Assembly: GCF_029168945.1 (NCBI RefSeq)
Contig: NC_083603.1
Location: 15,562,001 to 15,626,000 of the forward strand
Direction: 5' to 3'
Source: Cannabis sativa
Taxonomy: Eukaryota > Streptophyta > Magnoliopsida > Rosales > Cannabaceae
Length of the DNA: 64,000 nucleotides
Of the stretch, positions 12,501 through 26,600 are shown one piece after another (positions within the stretch are counted from its first letter, which is position 1; every line of letters begins with the position of its first letter). The notes below the pieces were generated by a model, which worked only from the letters and a program-made list of their open reading frames with translations, ran no database searches and was not told the origin of the DNA. The position numbers and the translations under genes are program-made.

Positions 12501-15500
12501 CATATAAGCGTCAGTGGAAGACGACAGCAAAGTTGGTGTCTACTCTTTCTTGTTAGTTTATTTTGTTTAGTGTAATGTAGTAAGAAATTTTCATGTTTTC
12601 TATTAAATTAATTGAAGTCCTCATATATTGTGGCACGACCTTGTAAATTGGCCTGATAGAATTTTAAAGGTGATGAACGTTGCATATCTTGTTTATATAT
12701 TTATTTTTGATCTGTGTTTAGGTCATCGAAATCAGTTTTACTTTCAAGTTCAAAGTCCCAAAAAATTACCTCAGCTAGTGTCTCTTCACCAAAAAAAATT
12801 CATTGGAAGATCACAACAAAGTCAGTAATTTTTTTTTTCACTCAAGTATTTATTTTTATATTGGCGAAATTTATTTTTTACTGAAATAATTACTTTCTAT
12901 TTGTGATGATTAAAATTTGTATCCATCGTGTTTGGGTGCATATTTTCCAAAGAGATCAACGGCTACATAAATTGGTTTTCGAGAATGGTGGACTGCCTGA
13001 TGGAAGTGAAGTAGCTTATTATGCACGTGGACAGGTTGTTCAAGTTCTGATTTAATATGCGTAAATTCTGTATTGTATGTTATGGAAAAGTAAATGGTGC
13101 ATTTTGTTAACAGAAATTGCTTGTGGGTTATAAGAAGGGCTTTGGAATTTTTTGTCGATGCTGCAACTCTGTGGTATCATTCTACATCTCTGAAGTTTCA
13201 CAGATCTCAAGTCCTTTTATTTCAGATTCTGATGTTGCATTCATCGATTTCGCAGGTCAGTCCTTCACAGTTTGAAGCTCATGCAGGTTGGGCTTCAAGA
13301 AGAAAACCGTAAGTTTATTCTTGCCCCTTAGATGTATCATATATTTCTTTATCTTTGTTCTGTTTGATTGCTAAGAAATATTTTTTTAAAATTTAGGACA
13401 ATCATCTAGAGCAAAAGGAAGTATTCAGAACAATTCTTGACACTTAGATTGTGCTTATAACAAAACATGAAAATAATATATAAATGTATTTTTGAAAAAT
13501 AGCAGCTAGATGAGCTCAAATTTGATTTATTATTCATTTTTTTGTCCTCTGGCAGTTATGCATATATTTACACATCGAATGGCGTATCTCTCCACGAATT
13601 GGCGGTATCTTTGTCTAGAGGCCGCAAATATTCTGCCAAGGACAATGATGACTTGTGCATCATTTGTGCAGATGGTGGGAATCTTGTACTTTGTGATGGA
13701 TGCCCAAGGGCCTTCCACAAAGGTAAAACTCTGTATCTTTGGGATTATGATAGTAATGTTTTGCTTTTTTTTTTTGCATTTTGGTGTTTTAGTTTTTCCT
13801 TATGCTGAACTTCTTAACTGCTTTTGTAATATGAAAAGTTAACGGGCTGTATAAATTTAGTACATTAATTCTATGAATTTTTTTTTTAAAAAAAAAATAA
13901 TCAAAGAAGAAAAAGAAAAAAGGAGACGAAGAGAGAGAACAAAAAAAACTGTAGGTGAAAAATCTATCTAACAAAGGTTCTGAGAAAATGAAAAAAGTTC
14001 AGGGTAATGTAATGTAGATTGTATATATGATCTCAGAAAGGCAATCTTACTTCTTATAATTAATTATACAACTAATGATTATTATGATTTAGTTTTGATG
14101 TGTGAAGTCATTGTCTTGTGCAGAATGTGCTTCTCTACCTGCTATACCTCGTGGTGACTGGTATTGTCAATATTGCCAGAATATGTTTGAAAGAGAGAAA
14201 TTTGTAGAACATAATGAGAACGCTCTTGCGGCTGGGAGGGTCTATGGAATCGATCCTATAGAAGAGATAACCCAAAGATGCATTCGTATAGTTAAAAACA
14301 TAGAAGCCGAACTAAGTGGATGCGTATTATGCAGGTAGTTTTTCTGCAGGACTGATTGTTCTCTTTATTTTTTTTCATATCTATCTTCTTGTGTAGTTCT
14401 TTGAAAAATTCAAACATTGTTTTCCTCTCTAAGTTATTTATTTTGTCTGCAGAGGCTATGATTTTAGCAAATCTGGATTTGGTCCACGTACTATTATACT
14501 TTGTGATCAGGTATTTTCTAAATGGTTCTTGCATATCAAATATATATTTTGATTTACTTGATGTTATTCTTGCATGTGTATGAATAAATGGTGCACTTAA
14601 TTTTTCTTTTATATTTCAGTGTGAGAAGGAATATCATGTTGGCTGTTTAAAGAAACATAAAATGGCAAATTTAAAGGTAAGATCGTGGATAATTATTTAT
14701 GTACTTTAATTTGTTGAACTAACTATATGTACTTTAATTCTGTTATTAAGTGTTAATTGCTGGTAGTGGTTCAACAGGAATTGCCTAAGGGGCAGTGGTT
14801 TTGTTGCATGGATTGCAGCAGGATACATTCTACTCTGCAGAAGTTACTAGTTACTGGACCTGAGAAGCTCCCAGACTCTATTTCGGATGCTATGAAGAAG
14901 AAGCACATAGAGAAAGGTTTGGATATTACAAATGGATTTGATGTGAGATGGAGACTTATTAGTGGCAAAATTGCTTCTTCTGAATCCAGGGTATTGCTTT
15001 CGAAGGCTGTTTCTATATTCCATGTAAGTAGTGTACTCATTATTATTAATTGTCTCAGGTTTATGATCATCCTAAAATACTTGTTATATTTCTTCTCTCT
15101 CTGTTTTGTTTTGTTTTTGACACTTTAACTTGAGAAATATAGTATGCCCTTTCTTTTCCAAAGGATAGGAAATTTATTTTTGCTCTGCTGGACTAAGGCT
15201 TACTTGTGATAATTAATTTGTACGGGGAAAGAGTATCTCATTGCTTGGTCCAATAGAAGTTGAAATCATGGCAATATTTGGCTGATATTTTATTTCAATT
15301 TTTCAGGAATGCTTTGATCCTATAATTGATTTCCAATCTGGACGTGACCTTATTCCAGCCATGGTCTATGGGTTAGCTAAAGATCTCTTTCCTTTTCTCC
15401 TGACTTTCTTCCAAGTTTTGGCACATTTTCATGCTTTCTAAAATTTGTGTCTCTCAGGAGGAATGTTAGGGGTCAAGAATTTGGAGGGATGTATTGTGCA

Positions 15501-16228
15501 ATACTAATGGTCAAGTAAGAACTTGTCTAGTATCTACTGTCTCATATGTTGAACATCTGGCCACAGTTTTATTATAAGTATCTCATCTTTGTACTTTTGC
15601 AGCTCTACTGTCGTCTCAGCGGGACTTCTTAGAGTTTTTGGACAAGAAATTGCTGAACTCCCTTTAGTTGCTACTAGTAATAGTAACCACGGCAAGGTAA
15701 GATTTTTAATTGAGCTAAATATATATTTTATTTTCCTGATTTTATCATTGTTATTGGAGAATGTACTATTTTGTACCTTCCTGCTTATCTTGGAACCAAC
15801 TTAGTTAACTAGTACCTTGTATAATCAATATGGGACGGTATTGATTTCATAGAACTCAATTTGCCTAATTTTACAGGGCTACTTCCAGTTATTGTTCTCA
15901 TGTATTGAAAAGCTGCTAGGATTCTTGAATGTGAGAAGCATTGTACTCCCCGCTGCCGAAGAAGCAGAATCCATATGGACTGATAAATTTGGTTTTACAA
16001 AAATTAGACCAGACCAGGTTAACTTCTACGACATATTGAAACAAGTGATTGTCATGGGCTCAAGCCACATTTTTACTTGTCTGACATGGTCGCTTTGTTT
16101 GCCTTGTGCTGCAGCTCATCAACTATAGAAGGGTTTGCTACCAAATGGTGACCTTCAAAGGGACATCCATGCTACAAAAGAGAGTTCCAGAGTGTCGGAT
16201 TTCCCAGACATCGTCATTAGATTGGTAA
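9549..16228 (+). CDS. PHD-finger/Tify-domain GNAT acetyltransferase (IDM1-like), 20 exons
   Basis: A probable nuclear chromatin protein. Exons: 9549-10280, 10358-10429, 10543-10747, 10876-10987, 11368-11460, 12436-12531, 12722-12820, 12953-13034, 13114-13173, 13256-13308, 13556-13722, 14124-14334, 14453-14510, 14620-14676, 14778-15023, 15307-15371, 15458-15514, 15603-15696, 15877-16017, 16115-16228. They join without a stop to 2814 bases (937 residues). A low-complexity N-terminus is followed by a Tify-type DNA-binding domain (about 225-310) and a second one (about 498-555, [11 protein letters not shown]). PHD finger 1 is at 569-608 (CIIC, LCDGCP, FH, YCQYC) and PHD finger 2 at 657-712. A GNAT domain at about 782-900 carries NHGKG, a Q/R-x-x-G-x-G-like acetyl-CoA loop. 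All eight zinc ligands of PHD 1 are present. The family includes Arabidopsis IDM1, a histone H3 acetyltransferase in anti-silencing; activity here is inferred. From memory the closest match is At2g36720 rather than IDM1 itself. Least certain joins are exons 8, 9 and 10. Confidence 0.9.
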
Positions 16229-17600
16229 ATGAACAGTTTCCATGGCAAGCTTACTAATTTTTCCAGTTCATGTTTGTAAAAAAGAAGAAGAAGACTGATG
16301 AATTGGGTTGTCAAGCCTTTTTGTGCATATCAACATCATTTGTCAGAAGTTTGAGCCAGTTTGGCTTACCTGTAATTTATTAATCCGTATTAAAAGCTCT
16401 AATTCCAAATGCTTTCGAAACCCCCTGCAACAGGTTTTTTGCATTAGACCAGTTCAAGCTTTTAGGAAGAGTAGTGTGTACCAAATACCAATATGGGAAA
16501 TGCTTATTGTATACGCTTCTTGCGAATTTATGTGCAATTTATAGGGAGATTTAGGAGCTTGGTTGGACAAGTATGTAATTCATCTAGTTTTTAATTTTTA
16601 TTGTCACTTTTTTAATCTGAAAATTTAGTAAATTACGAATATAAATTTGAAACGCATCCTGCTATTTTTTTTTCTTACATTTTATATAAATATTTCTCGA
16701 TTTGTGTGTGTCATCCTTGCGTAGAATGTTTCGAAAGGGACCATTATATATAAATATAGATACTAGTGAATGTGTTACACATGTAATTAATTATAGAAAA
16801 GTTTACATAAACTACTATTTTGTTGGTAAGTAGTTTTTTACACAAGATTAATTTTATGTTATAATAATTTATACATTCCGAATTGCTTTTGCACCTTGTG
16901 TTGAGTTCTCCATTTAGCTGGTTTTGGTCTCGAATTCTGCCAACAAAACAAGCTTTCAATTAATTTGGGTTTGTTTCTAATATTACGGTTTATATATATT
17001 TATTTTCTAAAACTCCTTATACTGAGATCTGGAATATTTTCCAATTATTTGCCTATTACGCATCAAGTACATTTTCCAAATAAGCAAGAATTCTAATTAT
17101 AACAAACACTAGGAGAAAATAGGGCTGAAAATGATAATGGTGGAAAGATATAGGACGGTGCCCACCAGCCAATACTGCAAGAAAATTTGAAAAATTACCA
17201 TTTGAAGAGTTTACCATAATACCCAAATGAGAAAAGACACCCAACACTTTTAGTTCACTGCTTTTTTTGGTCGTGTCCATAATCGTTTTTGCTACTTTTG
17301 TTTATGTTATAGCTTTGCGTGCCTAACTTCCAAACTTCATTACTGCCAATCTCTGTCATCAACATTACTTTCTAAAACAGCCACTTTAATCAGTCTACAC
17401 GCAGAAACATTACATTAAAATATGAAATTCAAAGAAAAAGAACCCTCATACATTATATTTCTTACCTCCCACGCTAATCATCACTGAACATATCCCCTTA
17501 CATAATAAAACCCTTCAAACCTCACTCTAGATCTCACAATCTCAAACCCCATTTTCTTAACTCAAAAATTTCTCATAACAAAAAATAAACACATTTAGCC
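16229..17600. other. Intergenic: 3' UTR of PHD/GNAT gene and promoter of pectinesterase gene
   Basis: I see no gene. The first few hundred bases after the stop at 16228 are probably 3' UTR. From 16600 to 17050 the sequence is AT-rich without a recognisable repeat. The last 200 bases before the pectinesterase start are C/A/T-rich like a plant leader. ACATAATAAA near 17500 is only a weak TATA candidate. Confidence 0.5.
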
Positions 17601-20600
17601 ATGTTCAAAACAAAACTAACAATCTTGCTCTGGCTTTCTGCGTTTGTTATCGCTCTATTTTCCATGATCATTTCTCTCCACAAAATCCCTCTTTTCCCAA
17701 CCATCACTACTCCTAACATTAGTCCTGGGAACAGTTTAGAGCATTCTATTTACGATAGAATCTTCAAGCAAAGTGACAGTGAGAACTTGTTTTCTCACCT
17801 AATTACAAGCATGATGTCTACTAGGAGTAGTGGTGGTCATCATCACCACCACCAAAATAGGAGGAAACCCAATTGTGACCAAAGCAAGTGGGAATCAAGT
17901 TTAATAAACAAGTACAATGCAGGCCTCGTTTTGACAGTTGGGTTGGATGGCTGCGCCAATTTCAGCAGTGTCCAAAAGGCAGTTGATGCTGTCCCTGAGA
18001 GGAGTTCTTCTAAGACCCTCCTCATAATTGATTCTGGTACCTACAGGTTAGATTATATATATATATATATGTATATATATAGAAATGTATATAACAACAT
18101 TGAATTATTACAAAATTAACTGTGAAACTTAATATGAGTAGTAAGTTTATATATCATAACTGTAATAAACTTGTTCCATTATCACGTACCAATTCCATTA
18201 TAATTTATTAATTTATAATACCCAAACCACTGGTAGTATGTGATGGCTATGATCAATGACGGAGCTAAGGGTAACTTTTTGTTCTACATTTTATTTTATA
18301 TAATGTATTTTTAAATTATTTTAGGGGTTTTTTTATTTTTACACTTCAAAATAGTTTTTTTTTTTTTTTTGTATTTTTACGAAATTCTACATAAAAACAC
18401 TTATTGCAACTAGCACTGCAACCTAAATTGCAACAAAAAATCGTATAGGAACTCTTATTGCAATTAGTGCTGCAATCACTTTAACAACTCAAACCGTAAA
18501 TTTAAAAAAAAAAATTAAAAAAATAGTATATGAGATATTTTTCTATTATTTTATTATAAATATCTATATCTATTTTATATAAAGTGTGCCTATATAACAG
18601 AATTCTTGGTTTATGAGAAATTCATGGGTGACTTTTTATTTATATTAAAGATAAATGGTTTATTAATAAAAATAAAATAGTTTATGCTTGGTTTATGAGA
18701 AATTGATGGGTGACTTTTTATTTATATTAAAAATAAAATGGTTTATTAATAAAAATAAAATAGTTTATAAGAAATTCATGGGTGACTTTTTATTTAGATT
18801 AAAAATAAAATGGTTTATTAATAAAAATAAAATAGTTTATGAGAAATTCATGAGTCACTTTTTATTTATATATATAATAAAATAAATAAAATAAATCCCA
18901 TTAAATCAAAAAAATACAATTTAGTTTTTACAATCGTAATTCTGTTATATAATTAGTGTAACTCTTTGAACAATAAAACAATTGCAGTACATGACTCAAA
19001 TTTGTAAAGGGTGATCGTATTTTGCTTTTGGTTTATCGTTAGTATTTACGATCAAATTAAACAATTATTTTGATTTGATTTTTTATAATTTCAAAATGTG
19101 AATAAGAATAATCCAAATCAATTCTTAAAAATTTGAATCTTTTCAAATTTATATATCTCTTATGGTTATTTAATAAAAATTATCAGTTAAATGATTCTTT
19201 TTTAATTTTCTATTAAATGTGTCTATTTAACGGAAATAGTTAGTCAAATAGTTGTTTTTTAATTTTTCCTTTAATTAGTGTCTATTTTCTGTAACAGAAT
19301 TCTTGTACATCTACGATTGGTTTTTCTAAATATACTTATGTTATTTAGTTGGATTTTATTCTAAATAAGAATGTACCACTATTTATATATTATATTTATA
19401 TATTGCTAAAGAATTTTTCTATTTGTTTTTTTGGCTCGATCAGGTTATAATTGTTTGCCTCCACATCTGAATATATAAAATATGGCGAATTCTTGGTTTA
19501 TGAGAAATTATTGGGTGACTTTTTTTTTTAAAATATATTTTTTATATATATATATAAAATGTGGCTATGTAACAGAATTCTTGGTTTAATGTTATTATTT
19601 ATTTTTCTGTCAAAATGTTAATAGAATATTTTAATATTTGACAGAATATTCTGATTAGAAAACGTTAATTATAATTGATTAATTTTAGCTAAAATAATCC
19701 TACCAAAATTTAATCTAACAAATTTCTCTCTCTAGAGCAAAAACCCTAGCCTCCAACACAGCCGTTACCAATTTAAAACCTTAGTTATAATTTCTTAAGC
19801 TATATTTTATAATTTTAATTTTCATTTTAAAATTTAAAAAATACTAATGAAGACAACATGCTACATGCTATTATACAAAATATTGCATTTATATATCCCA
19901 CGATGTTTCAAAAATACTTTGGAAAGTTCATCTTGAATTAATTATTAATATGTAAAAAAAAAGATATTAGTTATTATATTATTACTTCAAACAAAGGGAA
20001 GTTCTAGCGATGCTTCTACTTTCTAATCATCTCTTGGTTTCGGGCAGAAAGTCATATTCATGTGTTATGTGTACGTTAAACTTTTGTTAATAGGACAGGG
20101 AAGAGAGTATAGTCTTACAGAACTTGAAATGTGAACCTGAGTTGTCAGTATATACATAAACCTCAATTTTGACTTCTTTAACCAGCTGTCACACACAAGT
20201 TACTTACTCTGAATTTATAACCATTTACAATTTTTTAATACTCAAAAAGTTACCGAGTTTGTTTTCTATAGCTCTACGTATTAAGGTAGAAAAATATTTT
20301 TAGATTAACTCCTCTATTCTATTTATTAAATGAATTATTTTCAAGTTGACACATTAACTTAAAAATGACACAATAATGACCTACTACAAAGTATACACTT
20401 ATATTCATTCTATTTATTGAGAATCAAAACTTCAATCTTCTTCACTATTAGCCAGACACACACAATATTTGGACATAAACACGTGACACAATATTATAAC
20501 TCAAACTCAGAAACACTTAGTTGAAACTTGAATGAATTATGCCGCTCTTTTAAATTTTAAGACTGTATATGACTAGGCAATTTTAGTTATTGTGAGCTTT

Positions 20601-23600
20601 TTAGAGTTTCTAGTAGACTTCAATGAGTAATAGATTTATATAATTATACTTGGAATAAATTTTGATAATGTTGTTTGGTGGATTCCTATTTTGTTATTAG
20701 ATAACATAATATTATTATTCGTTAGGTCTGTCACAATTATTAAGTGAGAATGAATCAATTTAAAAACTTTTCGAGATTGATTTTAATATGAGCTTAATTA
20801 TATTTTTTATTTTGTATATCTATTGTTTTATTTGAAAACAGGTGAATAAATGACTATACTATATACTCCAACTACAGAAAATTGGAAGAATAAAATGAGA
20901 GTGTTAGAAAATTTGAAAAGCGGACAAATAAGAGTTCACCACTCAAATATCAAAAGTTTAATGTTAACAGACAAAAAAATATACAATCATTTAATTTACT
21001 GTTGAAATTGTCAATACTCTACTAATAAATGCTATATTTTCCTAATTTTGACTGTACAAGCGTTGCAACAAATTATTATTTCATAAATATATTTTTTTTC
21101 CTTAAAAATGAACACACGGTAATGATGTTGAACCTAATAACTAATAATATTTTTTTTTAATTTTTAATTGTATCACTTTTTAATAACGTAGAAAAAAAAA
21201 CTAGCATAAAATTTAATATACGTGCCTCGCACGTAACTTTTTGCTAGTATATATATAAAGATGTATACTGTTCCCTTTAAAATAAAGAAAAGACTATAGG
21301 TATATTTTATATATTATACATTAGTACAATTTTTATTGAACAAAAAAATTTACCCTTTTATGTTCTAATCCTTGCTCCAATTAGAAAAGGATTTCTTATT
21401 ATTGCATTTGTAATGTACTAGTGTTTGTAGTTTGTACCCTTTAAATATCACCAAAAAAAAGGGTGGGATAAGTTCTTTTTATTCCTTTCTAAATGAGAAA
21501 TGCTAAGTTAAGGTACTCAAGGACAAGGAAAGTGTCGTATTGCTTTTATTCTAAGAAAAAACTATCATGTTGCTTTTTTTTTTTATTTTTTGACAGGTGT
21601 CATATTGCTTTTTTTCTTTCAACGAGAACCAACCAATTCAATTAAAACTAACCGTTAAATATTGGATATTCAATTGTAATTTGATCGAATTGGATATTAT
21701 TTTTAAATATCGAATTGGATCGGATCTGATAGGTACATAAGATGTCCAAAAATGCATTACAGAACTAGTTAGTATTTTTCGTTTAGTTTAAATAAGTAAT
21801 TAAATTTTATATTATTATACTTAAAATTTATATGTTTATATGAAAATTCAAATTAAAATTTTACTTTTTTCTTTTTTTGGATTAGATGGATCTAATCCAA
21901 TCTAATACGCACTATGTATCCGATCCAAAAAAAAAAAATATTAGGTCTGAAATAATAGATAAACCTAAATTAAACTAATAAACATATATGAAATACATCC
22001 GAACCAAACATTAGATGTGGTGCAACGAACACCTCTAATTATAAATCCTAAAAGATCTGTCCCTCTATTTTTTTTTCTTAATAAAAGGGATATATTTTGT
22101 TTTATATATTTTACCCATGTAGGGTATGATAATAATTTATACATAAATGATTTTCAGAGAAAAGGTAGTTGTGAACGCTAACAAAACAAATTTGATATTC
22201 CAAGGACAAGGGTATCTAAACACAAAGATAGCATGGAACGACACAGCCAATTCGACTGGGGGAACAGTCTATAGCTCTTCTGTTTCAATCTTTGCTCCTA
22301 ACTTCACTGCCTACAATATCAGCTTTCAGGTACTATATAATATAAATATACATATATCATGCATGTGATATCAATGTAATTAATATAATCTTAGTATGTT
22401 GTGCATGCATGAATTTAATTATATTTGAAATTAAAAGAATACAGCCCCTCCTCCGTCACCGGGAGTAGTGGGAGGTCAGGCGGTGGCGATTCGGGTGGCT
22501 GGAGATGAAGCTGCATTTTATGGGTGTGGATTCTATGGCGCCCAAGACACGCTTAATGATGACCGTGGTAGACATTATTATAAGGATTGCTTCATTCAAG
22601 GCTCTATCGATTTTATATTCGGAAATGCTAGATCACTCTATGAGGTGGGCATAATTAATATCTTTCTTATATATAATACTTTTAATTATATATCAAAACA
22701 TATTTTCATCTTCACATATTTTTGTAAATAGCCCCATAATGAGAAAATTACATGAAATATGGGATTTTGTAAAAAAGTTACAAAAATATGACATTTATAG
22801 GTTTGTCACTTTTCTATGGCATTTTTTCACATTTAAGATTTTTTATGGTATTTGATATGCCATATTTTTGTAAACCTATTATCCATACCCAAATTCATAT
22901 TTTTGTTTCTAATTTAATTAGTTTTATTTTTTTTTAGTTTATTTTACATTTACATTTTAAGGTTTTTTTCTATTTGAAAAATTTACACCAAATACTAACT
23001 TTTTTTTTTTTTTTTCCAAACATTACATTTATAATTTGAGTTGCTGATTTTTTTTTTCCTTTCTTTCTTTTCTCTCTCTCTCATTTTTTTTTTCTAATTT
23101 CTCTTTGTCTCTCTTTTTTTTTTGTTTATTTTTTTTCTCAAACTATTTTTTTCTCTTTATATATATAAATATATATAATTAGTGTACATTTTTGTATCTT
23201 ATTTTTTTTACAGGAATTAAACTTATTTTTTTTTATTTAAACTGCTATTTGTTTTTTTTTTGTTAAAAACTAATTATTTTATTAAAAAAAAAAAATTAGT
23301 TTCATCAACTTCATCATGAAAAAAAAAAACAATATAAAAAATCATAATCTGAAAAGAATACAAACTTTAAAAACTAGTTTCATCAACATTGAAAGAAACT
23401 AATAATTTCATTAAATGAATAAAAAAAATAGTTTCATCAACAAGATAATGAAAAAAATTACAATCTAAAAACGATACTAACTTTAAAAACCAGTTTTATC
23501 AATATTAAAATAAACTAATTATTTCATTAAAAGAGACAAAAAAAAAATAATTTCATCAATAACATAATGAAAAATACACAATGCCTAATAACTAAACTTT

Positions 23601-26600
23601 TACAAACGATACTAAATTTAAAAACCAGTTTTGAACATATAAATTTTATATTAATACCTAATAACCAAACTTCTAACTTCATTCTTTATTTTGGCATTTA
23701 ATTTTTATTTGCTTGCTCAAAAAATAAAATTGATTTAAACATACATTATGTGGCAAATATAACAAAGAGAACCAAAAATTACAACCAAAGAGAAAAAAAG
23801 AAACAAAGAAAATTAAAGAGACAAAAATGCAATAAAAATCATAAAAAAATAAAAAAAAATAGTGGAATGTGAGAAACCAGTTAGTAAAACAACCAAAATA
23901 AAAACAAACAAATAAAAGCCAATTTCTTGAAATAATGAAATAAAAAATTGAAACTTAAAACTCTATTATGAACAACAATAAAAAAAAAAAACCAGTTATG
24001 AAAACTAGTTATTTAAAAAAAAACCAGTTATGAAAATAATATGTGTGTCAGAAACTGATTATTTAAAATAAAATAAAAATTGTTGTTTAAATATCATACA
24101 ATAATAAAACTGGTTTTATACAAACTACAAAAATACAGTAATATCATAAAAATAGAGTAACCCCATTACAGAACAGTTAAAACCTATGAAACCAGTTTTG
24201 ACGCTATAAAAAATCATAACAAAATATAAATGTTAATTATAAAGTTAACTGAAACCAGTTTCATCAGACAATCAAATAAAAAAAATACACACACACACAC
24301 ACACAAAATACAAAAAAAAAAAAATACTAATCACAAATGTAATCAAAACAACACACCATGCATACCAATATTAAAAACAAAATATAAGTGTAAGTTTCGA
24401 ACCTAGAAACAAAATAATAAAAAAGTAACTTAAAATAAAATTTTTGTAATAACATATGAAACTATTTTTTATTCCTTTAATGAAATTATTAGTTTCTTTC
24501 AATGTTGATGATACTGATTTTTAAAGTTTGTATTATTTTTAGATTATTTTTTTATATATATTTTTTTTTATGATGATGTTAATGAAACTGGTTTTTTTCT
24601 GCTGCTTTTAATGAAATAATTAGTTTTTAACAAAAAAACAAAGAAAAAAAAAAACAAACAGTAGTTTAGATAAAAAACAAGTTTAATTTCTGTAAAAAAA
24701 AAAAAAAAACATCTACACTTTAGATTATTTTTTTATTTATTTTAGTGTTTTATTTTTCAAAAAAAAATAAGAAGAAACACAAATTTAAAGTTTTTTATGG
24801 CATTCCTTATGACTTTTTCCCATATTTGTAAGTTTTTTTTTAAAAAAATGCCATATTTAGGGTAATTAAGTTTTTATGCCATATATATATCAAAACATAT
24901 CTTCATTTTCCCATATTTTTGTAAATAGCCCTTATATAATCGTAACCTAAAAGTCTTAAAGTGATGATCATGTGTATAATTTTGTTGTCTGGTTTTTGGT
25001 AAATCTTCTAATCCTGATTAGGGTTGTTGGGGGAGTTGGGTTTATAACTTGTATAGAATTTTAATATGTTCTAAGCATATTTAAAGTTTGATTTTCAAGG
25101 TATTTGAATGAGCTAATCCAATATATCACTTATATAACCATATCAAGTTTGATTTTGAAAGTCATTTATTTAAGAAAATATGAAGAAATTAAAGCATAAC
25201 ATGGAAGAGATTAAAGTTTTTATAGTTAGTGCTTAACTACGTTAAATTTTATTTAGTCATCAAAATATATACACAAATAGTCTTAAAATTATTACAATCA
25301 TGCATAATTTAACGGACTATTTACCAAAATATAAAAAATAAAAAAAGTTTTAATATATATCACATACAAGAAATACCATAAAAAACCTTAAAAATTTTTA
25401 TATAAATTTTACTTCTATATAATCAAAACTAGTTGCTTTTCTTGATAAAGAAACTAGTTTAGTTGATGAAAAATCCAATTTCATGATGAAAAAACTAGTT
25501 TCTTGATGAAGGATTTTAGGTGAGTTTTGCTCTAACCGATTGTTGCCGGATGGGTAGATCGTTGATTGCCGTTTGTCAGGTGTGGAGCTAGTGAACGAAG
25601 GTGGATAGGTGAAATTGTTGAAGGGTGTGGTGGAGTTAGAGTTTGACAGAGGAGTGAAATGAAATTTTTATTTTTCTAAAATTAATTTATCTATGAGTTT
25701 TGAAAGTTAAGGTGATGTTTGGTTGGGAGAAATGAAAATATACGAATAAAAATGAAAATTAGAATATGAATGGAATGGAATAAAAAATTAATTAAAAAAA
25801 TCATTAAATTTTTTCTTAAGTTACGATCTTTCCTTCCATTTTAAAATAAAATAGTCATTCCATCAAATTGGTAGAAAGAGCATTCTATTGGAATGATATT
25901 CTAATATTATAAAATACAACCAGACAAATGAATGGAATGAAAATTGTTTCCATTCTATTTAATTTCATTACTAACTAAATGCCACCTAAATTTACATATA
26001 CATGACATAGAAAATACCATAAAAAAAGACCAAACTTAAAGCTGCCATATTTAAATAAAAAAAATTAAATCCATATATTCAGTGTAAATTCTGCATTTAA
26101 AATCATCTATACTCTTTACTTTAAAATCATACATATTCAGTACATTGGACTCACTTTGATGATAAATTTTTGATAGGTATGTCCAAAATACTTAATTACC
26201 TATAACAAAGAATACTTTAGTCTTACTCTTATTGATATTTAATGACCAAACAGGGCCGGTCCTAAAGTATATGAAACTTAAGGCGAAATTAAATTTTAGG
26301 GCTCCTATATGTATAGTTTAACTATTATAAAAATAATAGTTCTAGTACTTAGTGTAATGGTAAAGGAATTGATCTCATGATCTCTTAGTTAAAAGTAAGA
26401 CATTTTACCACTGCACCAAATAATTTTTGTTATATATTTTGACAAAATATAAGTACCAAATGATATTTGCCCCATTTTAAATTGATATAATTTTTTAATA
26501 TGTATAATTATTTTCTAATAAAAATATCATACTTTTCGAAAAGGAAAGGTCAATGTGTACATGTTAAGTTTGAGCATATTGTTATAAAGTATCTGTTGAC

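Noticed and set aside
14292..14534. Minus-strand and intron-reading frames within the PHD/GNAT gene.
   Set aside because: They cross exon-intron borders of a well-supported gene and resemble no family.
18609..18870. Spaced repeats that could look like a CRISPR array.
   Set aside because: Repeats are AT-rich tandem units in a plant intron without unique spacers.
18688..18885. 65-codon frame with repeated [11 protein letters not shown].
   Set aside because: It is created by the 72-bp tandem repeat, whose period is a multiple of three; no start context, no family.
24286..24306. (AC)n microsatellite.
   Set aside because: Ordinary short repeat inside the foldback element; no regulatory argument.
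25314..26060. Another Mutator-like fragment starting GGACTATTTACCAAAATAT.
   Set aside because: Only one end is suggestive and no partner end or duplication could be found; left as undefined intron sequence around the Tourist-like MITE.
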